Of a DNA stretch of 64,000 bases, positions 1 to 8,196 are shown piece by piece. The translations under genes and the position numbers were made by a program. The stretch covers positions 1 to 64,000 of the forward strand of contig NZ_JASBQE010000058.1 of the NCBI RefSeq assembly GCF_029960785.1, read 5' to 3'. This DNA comes from Polyangium sp. 15x6 (GTDB lineage Bacteria > Myxococcota_A > Polyangia > Polyangiales > Polyangiaceae). A model generated the notes under the pieces. That model had not been told where the DNA came from and made no database searches. It was given only the letters and a program-made list of their open reading frames with translations. Position 1 is the stretch's first letter. Each line of letters opens with the position of its first letter.

Positions 1-181
1 CAAACCTTTCAAGTACCTGGGCAAACCGGGCGCAAGATTTGGAGGACAAAGTAAGAAACAAACGACACAACCCCACCCAGGACCCGCTCGAGCCCGCGCA
101 GAGGTGGATGAAGGTCCCGCAGTAGTGCTAGCACTCCTGCATATACGTCTCGAACCCACCGCCCCGCGCGCCCGCGACCTT
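1..181. other. Unassigned left edge, lower GC
   Basis: No gene is supported here. The first 100 bases are clearly less GC-rich than the rest of the window. Positions 124-135 form a perfect 12-bp palindrome (AGTGCTAGCACT). It lies downstream of the four-lipoprotein operon that ends at 182, so it may contain that operon's terminator, but I see no stem followed by a T tract. Confidence 0.4.
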
Positions 182-763
182 TCACTCCGCCACGCACCGC
201 AGCTCGTACCTGACGGCCTCGACGTCCTTCCCACTCCACGACGGGAAAAAAGCAAAGTTGAGCTGCCCGAGGTCCTGGCTCAGGCGAATCTCCGTGAGGT
301 CGCCCGTCTCGACGCTGCCCGACGTGCCCGCGAAGGAAATGCGGATCTTACCAATGCCCGTACCGTCTTCGACGAGGCCGGCGATCTCGTACGTCTGCTC
401 GGGGACGGGCTGGGACGTCCCGTAATAGAACGCCGCACATTCCTCGAACAGGCACATCGCCTCGTACCGCCCGAGCGCGTCGAACGTGATTTCGACGGGA
501 TACTCCTCGTAGGGAACCCAGCCGGCCGGGGTCTTCGCCATCCCCCGCCACTGCGCGGTGAAACCATAACGAAGGAGCCCGATGGCGTCGCCGGGCGCAG
601 GCGCGCCGAGCGGGTCGCGGCCGCACGGAGGCGGCGTGAGATCGGGCGGATCGTCGGGCGGAGCCTCGCGGTCGATGACCACCTTGCCGCCGCAACCGAC
701 GCAAAAAAACGCGATCGAGGCGGCGAGGCACGCGAGCCGCGCGGACACGGAGAGAGAGCGCAT
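182..763 (-). CDS. Secreted lipoprotein, function unknown
   Basis: A 193-residue protein. The N-terminus has a basic start (MRSLSVSARL), a hydrophobic stretch and a lipobox ending FCVGC, so it should be lipidated at Cys 24. A short Pro/Asp-rich linker follows, then a beta-rich domain with a few Cys. The start at 763 was chosen because the signal peptide begins there and GAGGGA lies upstream; the frame is open further, but those residues look out-of-frame. It is the last gene of a four-gene minus-strand lipoprotein operon (gap to the next gene 20 bp). I do not recognise the family and infer only an envelope location. Confidence 0.75.
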   Translation of the reverse strand: MRSLSVSARLACLAASIAFFCVGCGGKVVIDREAPPDDPPDLTPPPCGRDPLGAPAPGDAIGLLRYGFTAQWRGMAKTPAGWVPYEEYPVEITFDALGRYEAMCLFEECAAFYYGTSQPVPEQTYEIAGLVEDGTGIGKIRISFAGTSGSVETGDLTEIRLSQDLGQLNFAFFPSWSGKDVEAVRYELRCVAE

Positions 764-783
764 GGCGGAATCCCTCGGGCGCT

Positions 784-1308
784 TCAGCACCCCTTCATGC
801 ACATGTCGAACGTGCCGCCCGGCGTCGGGCTCGCGATCTCCGTGCACGACGCGTTCACGATGCACGCCGATTCACACGCGTACTTCCCCGTGCATTTGTC
901 CGGGTCCGGCTCGGCACACACGAAGTTGCATTCGTCGCAGAGCTTCTTCGCCGCGGCGCTGCACTGATTGCCGCCGCCGCAATCCGCGAGCGCGTCCTCT
1001 TCGATGTCGCAGCCGTCGAACGCGAACTTCTCGCCGTCCCGGCACTCGGCCTCTTTTTCGACGCACACGAGCCACGCGTCGTACTGCTCCGTGCAGCCCT
1101 TGCTCTCGGCCAGCGTCACCGTGCTCTCGATTTCGCCGACGCAATCGTCGCGCTCGGCCTCGGTGCAACCCTCGCACGCGCACTTGATGTCGCAGATGTC
1201 CGAGGCCCCGGGGCTGCAGCCGCCCGCCGAGCCGGCGAACGACACGAGACCCGCGCCGAGGGCGAGCCACGCGCCGAGCCTCGCGAGCGGTCGATTCTTC
1301 GTTTCCAT
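784..1308 (-). CDS. Cys-rich secreted lipoprotein (paralog of next gene)
   Basis: A 174-residue protein with signal sequence and lipobox (GSAGGC), then about 17 Cys in the mature part, often in CxxC or CxC spacing (ICDIKCACEGC near the mature N-terminus) and ending CMKGC. The Cys pattern near the N-terminus matches the neighbour at 1326-1928 (YCASRCDCQGC), so the two look like tandem duplicates. The start is fixed by a strong GGAGGAGG site upstream of the ATG at 1308. Such disulfide-rich lipoproteins are common in myxobacteria; their role is mostly unknown. Only 17 bp separate it from the upstream gene, which implies co-transcription. Confidence 0.78.
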   Translation of the reverse strand: METKNRPLARLGAWLALGAGLVSFAGSAGGCSPGASDICDIKCACEGCTEAERDDCVGEIESTVTLAESKGCTEQYDAWLVCVEKEAECRDGEKFAFDGCDIEEDALADCGGGNQCSAAAKKLCDECNFVCAEPDPDKCTGKYACESACIVNASCTEIASPTPGGTFDMCMKGC

Positions 1309-1325
1309 CCGTGTCCTCCTCCCCC

Positions 1326-1928
1326 TCACGGACCACCACCGGAGCTCGAACCACCACCGGAGCTCGAACCACCGCCGGCGCCCGATCCCGGGTTCGAGCA
1401 GGCGACCACGCAATTGACGTAGGGTGAATCCGGCTGCGGGTTCGACAGATCGTCGCAGCTCGCCGAGAGCGCGCAGTACGCCGAGCACTCGTCTCCGCCC
1501 GTGCACGGGGAGGCGCCGCCCCCGCTGAGCCCGCAGGACTCGCGCTTCGCGCGCTCTTCCTGGCAGGCCGTCTTGATGAACGCCGCCGATCGAATCGAGC
1601 AACCCCGGAGCGCGTCCACCGCGGCCGCGCAGCTCGACGAGATGAACGCGCCATTGTTGCACGTTCCTTCATCGACGTAACAGGTGATGTAATTCGAATA
1701 CTCGGCCGCGCAGCCGTCGTGCTCCGCGAGGCGCTCGGCGTCCTCCACGTCGTCCGTGCAGTCCTCGGTGTCGCGTTGGCTGCACCCCTGGCAATCACAG
1801 CGCGACGCGCAATACGACGCCGTGTCGCTCTGGCAGCCCCCGCCGACCGAGGCGAGCACGACGGAGAACCCCGTGAGCGCCGCCGTGACGAACCCCCGAA
1901 AGGGCCCGCGTCCCCTTGTGTTTCGCAC
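1326..1928 (-). CDS. Cys-rich secreted lipoprotein with Gly/Ser C-terminal tail
   Basis: A 200-residue protein starting at a GTG (1928) preceded by GAGGGGAAATC. It has a signal peptide with a lipobox (VGGGC), about 16 Cys, and a C-terminal repeat GGGSSSGGGSSSGGG encoded by an 18-bp tandem repeat at 1327-1370. The domain is paralogous to the protein at 784-1308. The flexible tail is at the extreme C-terminus rather than between domains, which suggests either a spacer whose distal domain was lost or a simple-repeat expansion. Function unknown. Confidence 0.75.
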   Translation of the reverse strand: MRNTRGRGPFRGFVTAALTGFSVVLASVGGGCQSDTASYCASRCDCQGCSQRDTEDCTDDVEDAERLAEHDGCAAEYSNYITCYVDEGTCNNGAFISSSCAAAVDALRGCSIRSAAFIKTACQEERAKRESCGLSGGGASPCTGGDECSAYCALSASCDDLSNPQPDSPYVNCVVACSNPGSGAGGGSSSGGGSSSGGGP

Positions 1929-1954
1929 GATTTCCCCTCCTTCGTCGCCCGGGT

Positions 1955-2395
1955 TCACGGCGCCGTGGGCTTGTTCATGTCCTCGCAGGACATGGGCCAG
2001 TACCCTTTCACCTTCGGCTCGACGCAGGCCGTGCACGCGTTCGAGAACGTGCGCGGCGTCGTCGAGGGGCAGGGCGCCTTGATGCAGCGGATGCCGTTAT
2101 CCATCTCGCCGCAGACGGGCCGCAGGTCCTTGGTACACCCCGCCGCCTTGCGCGACTCCTCCGAGCACGCCTGGAACGCGAGCCTGCCGGCGGGTTTTTC
2201 CACGGGCGGGGGCGCCTCCGTGTTCGTGGGCGTGTCCGCGGGAGGCGGAGGAGGAACCTCGGTCGTGGCGGCCGTGGGCGCCGGCTCGACGGGGACCGTG
2301 GCCGTGGGGGCCGAGCCGTCGGTCGGCGGCTGCGTCGAGGCGCAGCCGAGGGCGAGGGCCGAAGCGAAAAGAGCGAGGGAAGCCAGGAATTTCAT
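1955..2395 (-). CDS. Lipoprotein with Kazal-like domain
   Basis: A 146-residue protein. Residues 1-18 are a lipoprotein signal (ALALGC, Cys 18); residues 20-70 are a Pro/Thr/Glu-rich linker; residues 76-137 carry eight Cys and the Kazal-type signature, with RPVCG at 92-96 and TFSNACTAC at 116-124. Kazal domains are serine-protease inhibitors in animals and also occur in secreted bacterial proteins, so a periplasmic or surface protease inhibitor is a reasonable inference, though the reactive loop here is not one I can match to a known protease. It is the first gene of the four-lipoprotein operon and is divergent from the M24 peptidase gene 61 bp away. Confidence 0.75.
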   Translation of the reverse strand: MKFLASLALFASALALGCASTQPPTDGSAPTATVPVEPAPTAATTEVPPPPPADTPTNTEAPPPVEKPAGRLAFQACSEESRKAAGCTKDLRPVCGEMDNGIRCIKAPCPSTTPRTFSNACTACVEPKVKGYWPMSCEDMNKPTAP

Positions 2396-2443
2396 GATGG
2401 GGCGCGTTTCTAGCCGTTTTCCCTGGCCGCTTCAAGGCGAGGC

Positions 2444-2449
2444 TATACT
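2444..2449 (+). promoter_or_regulatory. Putative -10 box of M24 peptidase gene
   Basis: TATACT ending 7 nt before the ATG at 2457. With a normal -10 to start-site distance the transcript would begin at or next to the start codon. No ribosome-binding site is visible. The same arrangement recurs at several plus-strand genes in the window. Confidence 0.45.
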
Positions 2450-2456
2450 CGGATCC

Positions 2457-3854
2457 ATGCTCTCCCCGCGCACCCCCTCCTCGGTCTTCGTCGCCCGCCG
2501 CCGCGCCCTCGCCGAGCGCTCGCCGAACCCGGCGCTGCTCGCGGCCGGCCTGCCCCCGGCGCGCCAGTACCGCGCGAACACCTACCCGTTCCGCGCCAAG
2601 AGCCACTTCCTGTACCTCGTCGGCGAGCACATCCCCGGCGCGGCCCTGCTCGTCACGCGGGACCGGCAAATCCTGTTCGCCGAGCCCGAAGCCGACGGCG
2701 ACGCGCTCTGGCACGGGCCGCGCCCGTCCTTCGAGGAGCTCCGCAAGACGCACGCCGTCGACGAGGTCCGCGCGCTCGCCGACGTGGACGTGGTCCTGCG
2801 TGATCTCGGCGCGCCCGTGGCCACGCTCCCGACCGAGGATGCGCCGAGCGCCGCGTGGCTCTCGGCCAAGCTCGGCCGCGTGATCACGGCCTCGGGCGGG
2901 GACAAACTCGAAGCGGGCGGCCCCGACGCCGCGCTCGCCGAGGCGATGATCGGCCTGCGCCTGCGCCACGACGAGGCGGCGATCGAGCAGCTCCGCGCCG
3001 CGGGTCAAGCGAGCGCGCGCGCGCACCTCGCAGGCATGCGGGCGACGCGTCCGGGCGGCACCGAGGCCGAGGTCTGTGGCGTGATGATCGGCTCGCTGCG
3101 CCGCGAGGGTTTCGAGGATGCCTACGGTCCGATCGTCACGATTCACGGCGAGGTCCTGCACAACGAGCACCACCACGGCACGCTCGCCGCGGGCGATCTT
3201 CTGCTCGCCGACGTGGGCGGCGAGACGCCCGAGGGCTTCGCCGGCGACATCACGCGCACCTGGCCCGTCTCGGGCACGTTTTCCCCCACGCAGCGCGCGC
3301 TCTACGACGTCGTGCTCGCGGCCCAGCGCGCCGCCGTGGCCAAGGTTCGTCCGGGCGTCCGCTACCGCGAGGTCCACGAGACCGCGAAGCGCATCATCGT
3401 GGAAGGCCTCTGCCACCTCGGGATCTTCCGCGGCGATCCGAGCGGCCTGCTCGAGCGCGGCGCGGCCGCGATCTTCTTCCCGCACGGCATCGGTCACCTC
3501 ATCGGGCTCGACGTGCACGACATGGAAGACCTCGGCGATCGCGCCGGCTACGCGCCCGGCCGCAGCCGCTCGAAGTCCTTCGGCGACTGCTACCTCCGGC
3601 TCGATCGCGACCTCGAACCCGGCATGGCCGTGACCATCGAGCCCGGGTTTTACCAGGTCCCGGCGATCCTCCGCGACGCACGGTACGTCGGCGCGGTCGG
3701 CGACGATCTCCGCCGCGACGTGCTCGCGCGTTACGCCGACGTGCGCGGCATCCGCATCGAGGACGACGTCCTCTGCACGAACGGCGAGCCCGAGGTGCTC
3801 ACCTCGCTCGTCCCGAAGGACGCGTCCGAGGTCGAGGCCGCGATGCGCGGCTGA
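2457..3854 (+). CDS. pepP: M24B family Xaa-Pro aminopeptidase
   Basis: A 465-residue cytosolic metallopeptidase that should remove N-terminal residues preceding proline. The N-terminal aminopeptidase-P domain (about 1-165) is followed by the pita-bread catalytic domain with all five metal ligands: two Asp (LLLADVG near 252 and GDITRTW near 263), His in HGIGHLIGLDVHD (near 346), Glu in TIEPGFY (near 394) and Glu in GIRIEDD (near 434). Length is normal for PepP. The start at 2457 is the first Met of the AMP_N domain; there is no Shine-Dalgarno sequence, but a TATACT box lies just upstream. It is convergent with the VWA gene (12 bp between stops). Confidence 0.9.
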   Translation: MLSPRTPSSVFVARRRALAERSPNPALLAAGLPPARQYRANTYPFRAKSHFLYLVGEHIPGAALLVTRDRQILFAEPEADGDALWHGPRPSFEELRKTHAVDEVRALADVDVVLRDLGAPVATLPTEDAPSAAWLSAKLGRVITASGGDKLEAGGPDAALAEAMIGLRLRHDEAAIEQLRAAGQASARAHLAGMRATRPGGTEAEVCGVMIGSLRREGFEDAYGPIVTIHGEVLHNEHHHGTLAAGDLLLADVGGETPEGFAGDITRTWPVSGTFSPTQRALYDVVLAAQRAAVAKVRPGVRYREVHETAKRIIVEGLCHLGIFRGDPSGLLERGAAAIFFPHGIGHLIGLDVHDMEDLGDRAGYAPGRSRSKSFGDCYLRLDRDLEPGMAVTIEPGFYQVPAILRDARYVGAVGDDLRRDVLARYADVRGIRIEDDVLCTNGEPEVLTSLVPKDASEVEAAMRG

Positions 3855-3866
3855 CCCCAGATCCCC

Positions 3867-5327
3867 TTACTCCCGGTACGGATTCGCCGCCTCCACGTAC
3901 TTCCGCTGCGCGCGGGCCTTGTCGATCCCCTTGGGCTTCGCGGCGACGTCCTTCTTCGCGCCGGAGATCGTGCTCGTCTGCGCCGCCAGATCCTCGGCGA
4001 GCGCCTCGCCTTTGGTCCCTCCGGCCGCGCGCCTCGCCCGCTCGGTCACCTCGCGCAGCGTCTTTTCCTGCTCCGCGAGCTTGGCCTCCGCCTCCTCCGT
4101 GCGACCTTGCTCGAGGAGCTCGTTCACCGCGTCGAGCGTGTCGGCCGTCCGGGTCCGCTCGATCCGCGTCGCGATGATCGGATCGAGCTCCGAGCCCGCC
4201 TCCCCGTCCGCGCCGATGCGCACGTCGAGCTTGCCGCTGCACGAACCTCTCCCGCCCGCCTTCCGATCGTCGAACCCGAGCCGCACGTCGGCCACGGGCG
4301 TGATCCCTTCGGCGTCCGCGGGCACGCGCAGCTCGAGCAGCAGGGTCTTCGTGTCACCCGCGGAGAAGTTTCCGAGCGGGACCGTGAGGCGCTGCCCGTT
4401 CCGGGTGAACGAGCGATCGAACACGCGTTCGAGCGTGACGCCCTCGGCGAGATCGACCGTCACGGAGGCCGAAACCGCGACGGTCTTTCGCAGCTTGTCG
4501 GCCTCGGCGAGGAAGACGCGCTCGAGCGAGGCCGCGTCCTCGATGAAGTGGTGGCGCCCGCCCGAGTGCAGCGCGATCGCGCCCATGATCTTCTGGTTGT
4601 ACGACGTGCCCACGCCGATCGTGCTCACGCCGATCCCCGCGTCCCGCGCCGACCGCGCGATCGACTCGAAGCCCGGCACGTCCCGCACGCCGGCCGTCGC
4701 GTCGCCGTCGCTGAGCACGATCATCCGATCGGCCGCGCCTTCGCTCTTCCGAAGCTCCTCCACGCCGGCCTGGATCCCGCACGAGATGCACGTGTCGCCG
4801 CCGAGCGAGATGTTCTGGATCGCGGACCGGATCGCCTGGCGGGTCGAGGGGTTGACCGTGGTCATCGAGACGTCGGTCGTGGGCCGCGTGTCGAACGAGA
4901 TCACGCTGACCCGGTCGCCGTCTTCGAGGTGATCGACGGCCGCGTTCGCGGCGGCGAGCGCCCGTGGGAGCCTGTCGCCCTTCATCGAGCCCGAACGATC
5001 GATCACGATCGCCAGGTGGTTCTCGGCGACGCGCTTTCCATCCTCGGCGCCGTCGGCGTGCACCTCGACCATCACGTACGTCGTCCGTGTCCCGCCTTTT
5101 TCGAGCCGCCCGTGCCCGAGCCGGCCCTCCATGTGGAGCGTCGTGCCCGTGCTGAAGGTCGCGGCGGCCTCCGGCGCCGTCGTCGCCGGCGCGACGTCGC
5201 CGTTATGCGCTTCCGGGGCTGCGCCGAGCGTCGTGGCGCCCGAGGACGCGGGGGCGAGGAGGTAGACGGACGAACCGGACACCAGCATGCCGAGGGCGCT
5301 CAGGAGGGCGACGCTTTGGACCTTCAT
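3867..5327 (-). CDS. Secreted/anchored VWA-domain protein
   Basis: A 486-residue protein with an N-terminal hydrophobic segment (about 5-28) that is a signal peptide or membrane anchor, a low-complexity linker, a vault-like beta region, and a von Willebrand A domain starting near residue 105. The metal-ion-dependent adhesion site is intact: DRSGS at 110-114 and a later Asp in LSDGDA. The last 120 residues are helical and charged, probably a coiled coil. The overall plan matches bacterial inter-alpha-trypsin-inhibitor/VWA surface proteins. The ATG at 5327 is supported by GAGGTCCCCCG upstream and by the signal sequence. It is monocistronic as far as I can see. Confidence 0.85.
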   Translation of the reverse strand: MKVQSVALLSALGMLVSGSSVYLLAPASSGATTLGAAPEAHNGDVAPATTAPEAAATFSTGTTLHMEGRLGHGRLEKGGTRTTYVMVEVHADGAEDGKRVAENHLAIVIDRSGSMKGDRLPRALAAANAAVDHLEDGDRVSVISFDTRPTTDVSMTTVNPSTRQAIRSAIQNISLGGDTCISCGIQAGVEELRKSEGAADRMIVLSDGDATAGVRDVPGFESIARSARDAGIGVSTIGVGTSYNQKIMGAIALHSGGRHHFIEDAASLERVFLAEADKLRKTVAVSASVTVDLAEGVTLERVFDRSFTRNGQRLTVPLGNFSAGDTKTLLLELRVPADAEGITPVADVRLGFDDRKAGGRGSCSGKLDVRIGADGEAGSELDPIIATRIERTRTADTLDAVNELLEQGRTEEAEAKLAEQEKTLREVTERARRAAGGTKGEALAEDLAAQTSTISGAKKDVAAKPKGIDKARAQRKYVEAANPYRE

Positions 5328-5424
5328 CGGGGGACCTCGCTCGGGCGCGGCGCGGGGAGGGCGCGCGCGGGACCCGTTCAGACGTACCACGGCCCGGGAA
5401 GATCCATCCCGGCGGGCGCGGGCG

Positions 5425-5988
5425 TCAGCGGCCTTCGTTCGAGGCGCGCAGCATGCCGAAGCGTTCTTCCGGCGTGCTCACGGCGTGCAGCTTGCCGTGG
5501 CGGACGTCGAGCACCCCGAATACGTGCCCCGGGCAGATGCGACCGAGGCGGCCCGCGAGCAGGCTCAGCATCACGCTCGTGCGGCGCGGCGTGAGCGGCT
5601 CGCCGCGGAAGTACATCTTGATCACGTGCGGCGTCTCGTCGATCGCGAGCCCGAGCTCCGGGTTCACGTCGACCTCGTGCGCGCCCATGCGATAGCGGGA
5701 CCGCGGTGGATCGAACCATTTCATCGTCCCCGTCTCGAGGAAGCGCCGGTAGCCCTCGATGGCGCGCGCGAACACGCGGCGCTTCTTCTCGCTCGTCTCG
5801 CGGGCGACCACGGCGTCGAGCGTCACGGGCAACTGATCCTCGCGATGCATCGCCACGATCGCGTCGCGAAGCGGGTGATAATAATCGGGGGACGAATCTC
5901 CCTTGCGCTCCTTCAGCGGATCCGCGACGCCGCCTGCGCCAGCTTCGAGCACGAAGTCGACGAATCCCGTCAACGAGATTCTATCCAT
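5425..5988 (-). CDS. Uncharacterised protein, paralog A of a tandem pair
   Basis: A 187-residue protein with no signal peptide or membrane segment. It is clearly paralogous to the product of 6214-6810: shared segments include FVDFVL near the N-terminus, AIVAMHR/GIVAMHR, a KKRRVF/KRRRIY block, a YRRFL/YRKFL block, WFDPP/WFEPP, and KMYFRGEPL/KLYFRQEPL. A strong GGAGGG precedes the ATG. I do not recognise the family. The conserved acidic and aromatic residues suggest a folded cytosolic alpha/beta protein, but there is no motif that gives a function. Confidence 0.75.
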   Translation of the reverse strand: MDRISLTGFVDFVLEAGAGGVADPLKERKGDSSPDYYHPLRDAIVAMHREDQLPVTLDAVVARETSEKKRRVFARAIEGYRRFLETGTMKWFDPPRSRYRMGAHEVDVNPELGLAIDETPHVIKMYFRGEPLTPRRTSVMLSLLAGRLGRICPGHVFGVLDVRHGKLHAVSTPEERFGMLRASNEGR

Positions 5989-6101
5989 GATCCCTCCGCC
6001 ACATCGTTACGCCAAGCTGCCGTATGCGTACCGGCACAGGCTTCCATACCACGGATCCCCTCGCGCCGATGGGCCATGGCAGATTTCCCCTGACGAAAAA
6101 T

Positions 6102-6113
6102 GTCCGTGCGGAC
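6102..6113. repeat. Inverted repeat GTCCG-TG-CGGAC
   Basis: A 12-bp dyad with 5-bp arms and a 2-bp spacer, about 115 bp upstream of the start at 5988 and downstream of the paralog at 6214. It could be an operator. Related GTCC-containing sequences occur at 7020-7075 and 31949-31970. Confidence 0.3.
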
Positions 6114-6213
6114 CCCTACAGCGGGGCCGATTCGTCCAGGTCGACGCGATCCAGCGGGGAAATCGACGCTCGCCGGAAAGTCGAGCGACCACCCCTGCGA
6201 AAGCAAGTTCGCG

Positions 6214-6810
6214 TCAAAGCGCTTCGTAAATCGTGGAGAACGCGGCGGCCTCGCCGCGCAGCAGCACTTCGAGGCGCGGATTCGGCAGGTCCTTCGCGGT
6301 GTGGAGCTTCGCGCGTGGCACGTCGAGCATCGTGATCACGTGATTCGGATAGAGGCGCGAGAGGCCGCTCGTGAGCAGCGCGAGGGCCACGGCGCTGCGC
6401 TTCGCGGCGAGCGGCTCCTGGCGGAAATACAGCTTGACGAGGTGCGGCTTCTTGTCGATCACGAAGCCAACCTCGGGGTTCAGGTTGATCTCGAGGTCGC
6501 CGAGCTTCATTGCGCCGTGGGGAGGCTCGAACCAGCGCTTGTCACCCGATGCCAAGAACTTCCGGTATCCGGCGGCGACGTGAGGATAGATACGGCGCCT
6601 TTTCTCGTCGGTCTGCATCGCGATGACCGTGTCGAGGACGGATTCGCACTCGCCCCGCCGGTGCATGGCCACGATGCCTTCCCGGATCGGACGATAAAAA
6701 TCCGTGCTCAGCTCGTCCTTGCGTTCCTTGTATTCGCGGACGCCGGTCAGCTTGGGTGTCCCGGATCTCAGCACGAAGTCGACGAAGTACGTCAGCGAGA
6801 CCTTCTCCAT
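6214..6810 (-). CDS. Uncharacterised protein, paralog B of a tandem pair
   Basis: A 198-residue cytosolic protein, paralogous along its whole length to the product of 5425-5988. The ATG at 6810 aligns with the paralog's start (MEKVSLT against MDRISLT) and has GGGAGGATCCCC upstream, so the longer in-frame extension is not used. Separation of the pair by 225 bp with its own dyad suggests each may have its own promoter. No known domain is visible to me; function unknown. Confidence 0.75.
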   Translation of the reverse strand: MEKVSLTYFVDFVLRSGTPKLTGVREYKERKDELSTDFYRPIREGIVAMHRRGECESVLDTVIAMQTDEKRRRIYPHVAAGYRKFLASGDKRWFEPPHGAMKLGDLEINLNPEVGFVIDKKPHLVKLYFRQEPLAAKRSAVALALLTSGLSRLYPNHVITMLDVPRAKLHTAKDLPNPRLEVLLRGEAAAFSTIYEAL

Positions 6811-7163
6811 GGGGATCCTCCCGTGGGCACCGCTCCGGAATGTCGACCCCCCCGAGGCCGACATCACGAATTGGTATTTATCACGAACGTGATTCGAATG
6901 CTGCCCCTCGTTGGGGGTCGATGCGACGAAGAATGTCCCACCTGAACATGGGAAGTCCGCGATCAGGTGTTCCGCTTCCGCATCCAAGACGGCTTCTGCG
7001 AATCATGCGCGGACGCAATATGTCCCATGCACCGGGAGCGTTGCAGCAATGATATGTCGCAGAACGTCCGATCGGTCCCGCGGAGGCCCCGCGATCGGTC
7101 GTTTTCGATCCGAGGGTTGACGCCGCCCCGAGACCGTGGAACGGGCGGGCGGAGGAGGTCTTC
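6811..7163. promoter_or_regulatory. Divergent intergenic region with dyads
   Basis: 353 bp between the paralog start at 6810 (minus) and the oxidoreductase start at 7164 (plus), less GC-rich than the flanks. It holds a palindrome ATCACG-AA-CGTGAT at 6880-6893 preceded by a partial copy at 6863-6869, a perfect CCGATCGG at 7068-7075, and two related elements, AATATGTCCC near 7017 and GATATGTCGC near 7051. I see no gene in it. Confidence 0.5.
6880..6893. promoter_or_regulatory. Palindromic operator-like site ATCACG-AA-CGTGAT
   Basis: 6-bp perfect arms with a 2-bp centre, set in an AT-richer stretch 70 bp upstream of the start at 6810 and preceded by a half-site copy (ATCACGAA, 6863-6870). The geometry fits binding by a dimeric repressor. 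No regulator gene lies beside it. Confidence 0.35.
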
Positions 7164-8177
7164 GTGAAGGCAATCGTCATTCAGGGCTCGTTCGGGCTCG
7201 GCTCCCTCGCCGAGGTCACGCTGCCCGATCCCACCCCCGGGCCCGGCCAGGTCGTGATTCGCATGCGCGCCGCGTCGCTCAACTATCGCGACCTCATGAT
7301 GGTCAGGGGCCAATACAATCCCCGCCAGCCGCTCCCACTCGTTCCGCTCTCGGACGGCGTCGGCGAGGTCGTGGAGGTGGGCTCTTCCGTGACGCGCCTG
7401 AAGAAAGGCGACCGCGTCTGCCCCATCTTCACGCAAGCGTGGCAGGACGGCGAGCTCGACGCCGAGAAGCTCAAGACGACGCTCGGCGGCCCCCTGCCCG
7501 GCGTGCTCTCCGAGCTCTTCGTGACCGGCGAGTCCGGCGTCGTGAAGGTGCCCGCGCACCTCTCGGACGAGGAAGCGGCGACCCTCCCCTGCGCGGGCGT
7601 GACAGCGTACAATGCGCTTTTTTTCGCCGGCAGGGTTTCTCCGGGCGATACGGTGCTCGTGCAAGGCACGGGCGGCGTGTCGATCTTCGCGCTGCAATTC
7701 GCCCGCCTCGCCGGCGCGCGCGTGATCGTGACGTCGAGCAGCGACGCGAAGCTCGAGCGCGCAAAGTCGCTCGGCGCGTGGGCCACGATCAACTACAAGA
7801 CCACGCCCGACTGGGACAAGAAGGCCCTCGAGCTCACGGGCGGCGTGGGCGTCGACCACGTGATCGAGGTCGGCGGCGCGGGCACGTTCACGCGCTCGAT
7901 GCGCGCCACGCGGATCTCGGGCACGATGAGCGTGATCGGCGTGCTCGGAGGCGCGGCGCAGGAGATGAGCGTGCTGCCCATCCTGATGAAGCACCTCCGG
8001 CTGCAGGGCATCATGGTCGGCTCGCGCGTGATGTTCGAGGCGATGACCCGCGCGATCGAGGCGGGCGGGCTCCGTCCGGCGATCGACGAGAAGACGTTCT
8101 CCTTCGGCGAGGCGCGCGAGGCGCTCACCTACATGGAGAGCGGCGGGCATTTCGGAAAGATCGTGCTGCGATTCTGA
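7164..8177 (+). CDS. MDR-family NAD(P)-dependent oxidoreductase
   Basis: A 337-residue medium-chain dehydrogenase/reductase. The N-terminal GroES-like domain runs to about residue 125 (LNYRDLMMVRG, GDRV) and the Rossmann domain from about 150 has the nucleotide motif VQGTGGVSIFALQFA. The catalytic and structural zinc ligands of classical alcohol dehydrogenases are absent (LSDGVGEV replaces the GHE box), placing it among zinc-independent quinone/enoyl-reductase-like members. It starts at GTG 7164 with a strong GGAGGAGG. Substrate unknown. It is monocistronic and convergent with the acetyltransferase gene 19 bp away. Confidence 0.88.
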   Translation: MKAIVIQGSFGLGSLAEVTLPDPTPGPGQVVIRMRAASLNYRDLMMVRGQYNPRQPLPLVPLSDGVGEVVEVGSSVTRLKKGDRVCPIFTQAWQDGELDAEKLKTTLGGPLPGVLSELFVTGESGVVKVPAHLSDEEAATLPCAGVTAYNALFFAGRVSPGDTVLVQGTGGVSIFALQFARLAGARVIVTSSSDAKLERAKSLGAWATINYKTTPDWDKKALELTGGVGVDHVIEVGGAGTFTRSMRATRISGTMSVIGVLGGAAQEMSVLPILMKHLRLQGIMVGSRVMFEAMTRAIEAGGLRPAIDEKTFSFGEAREALTYMESGGHFGKIVLRF

Positions 8178-8196
8178 AGCGGCAGCCGAGCGCGCG

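Noticed and set aside
131..181. In-frame extension after the TGA of the gene at 182-763 (KVAGARGGGFETYMQEC up to a TAG)
   Set aside because: Reading through TGA would need selenocysteine or suppression; no SECIS-like structure is visible and the extension is not convincingly protein-like.
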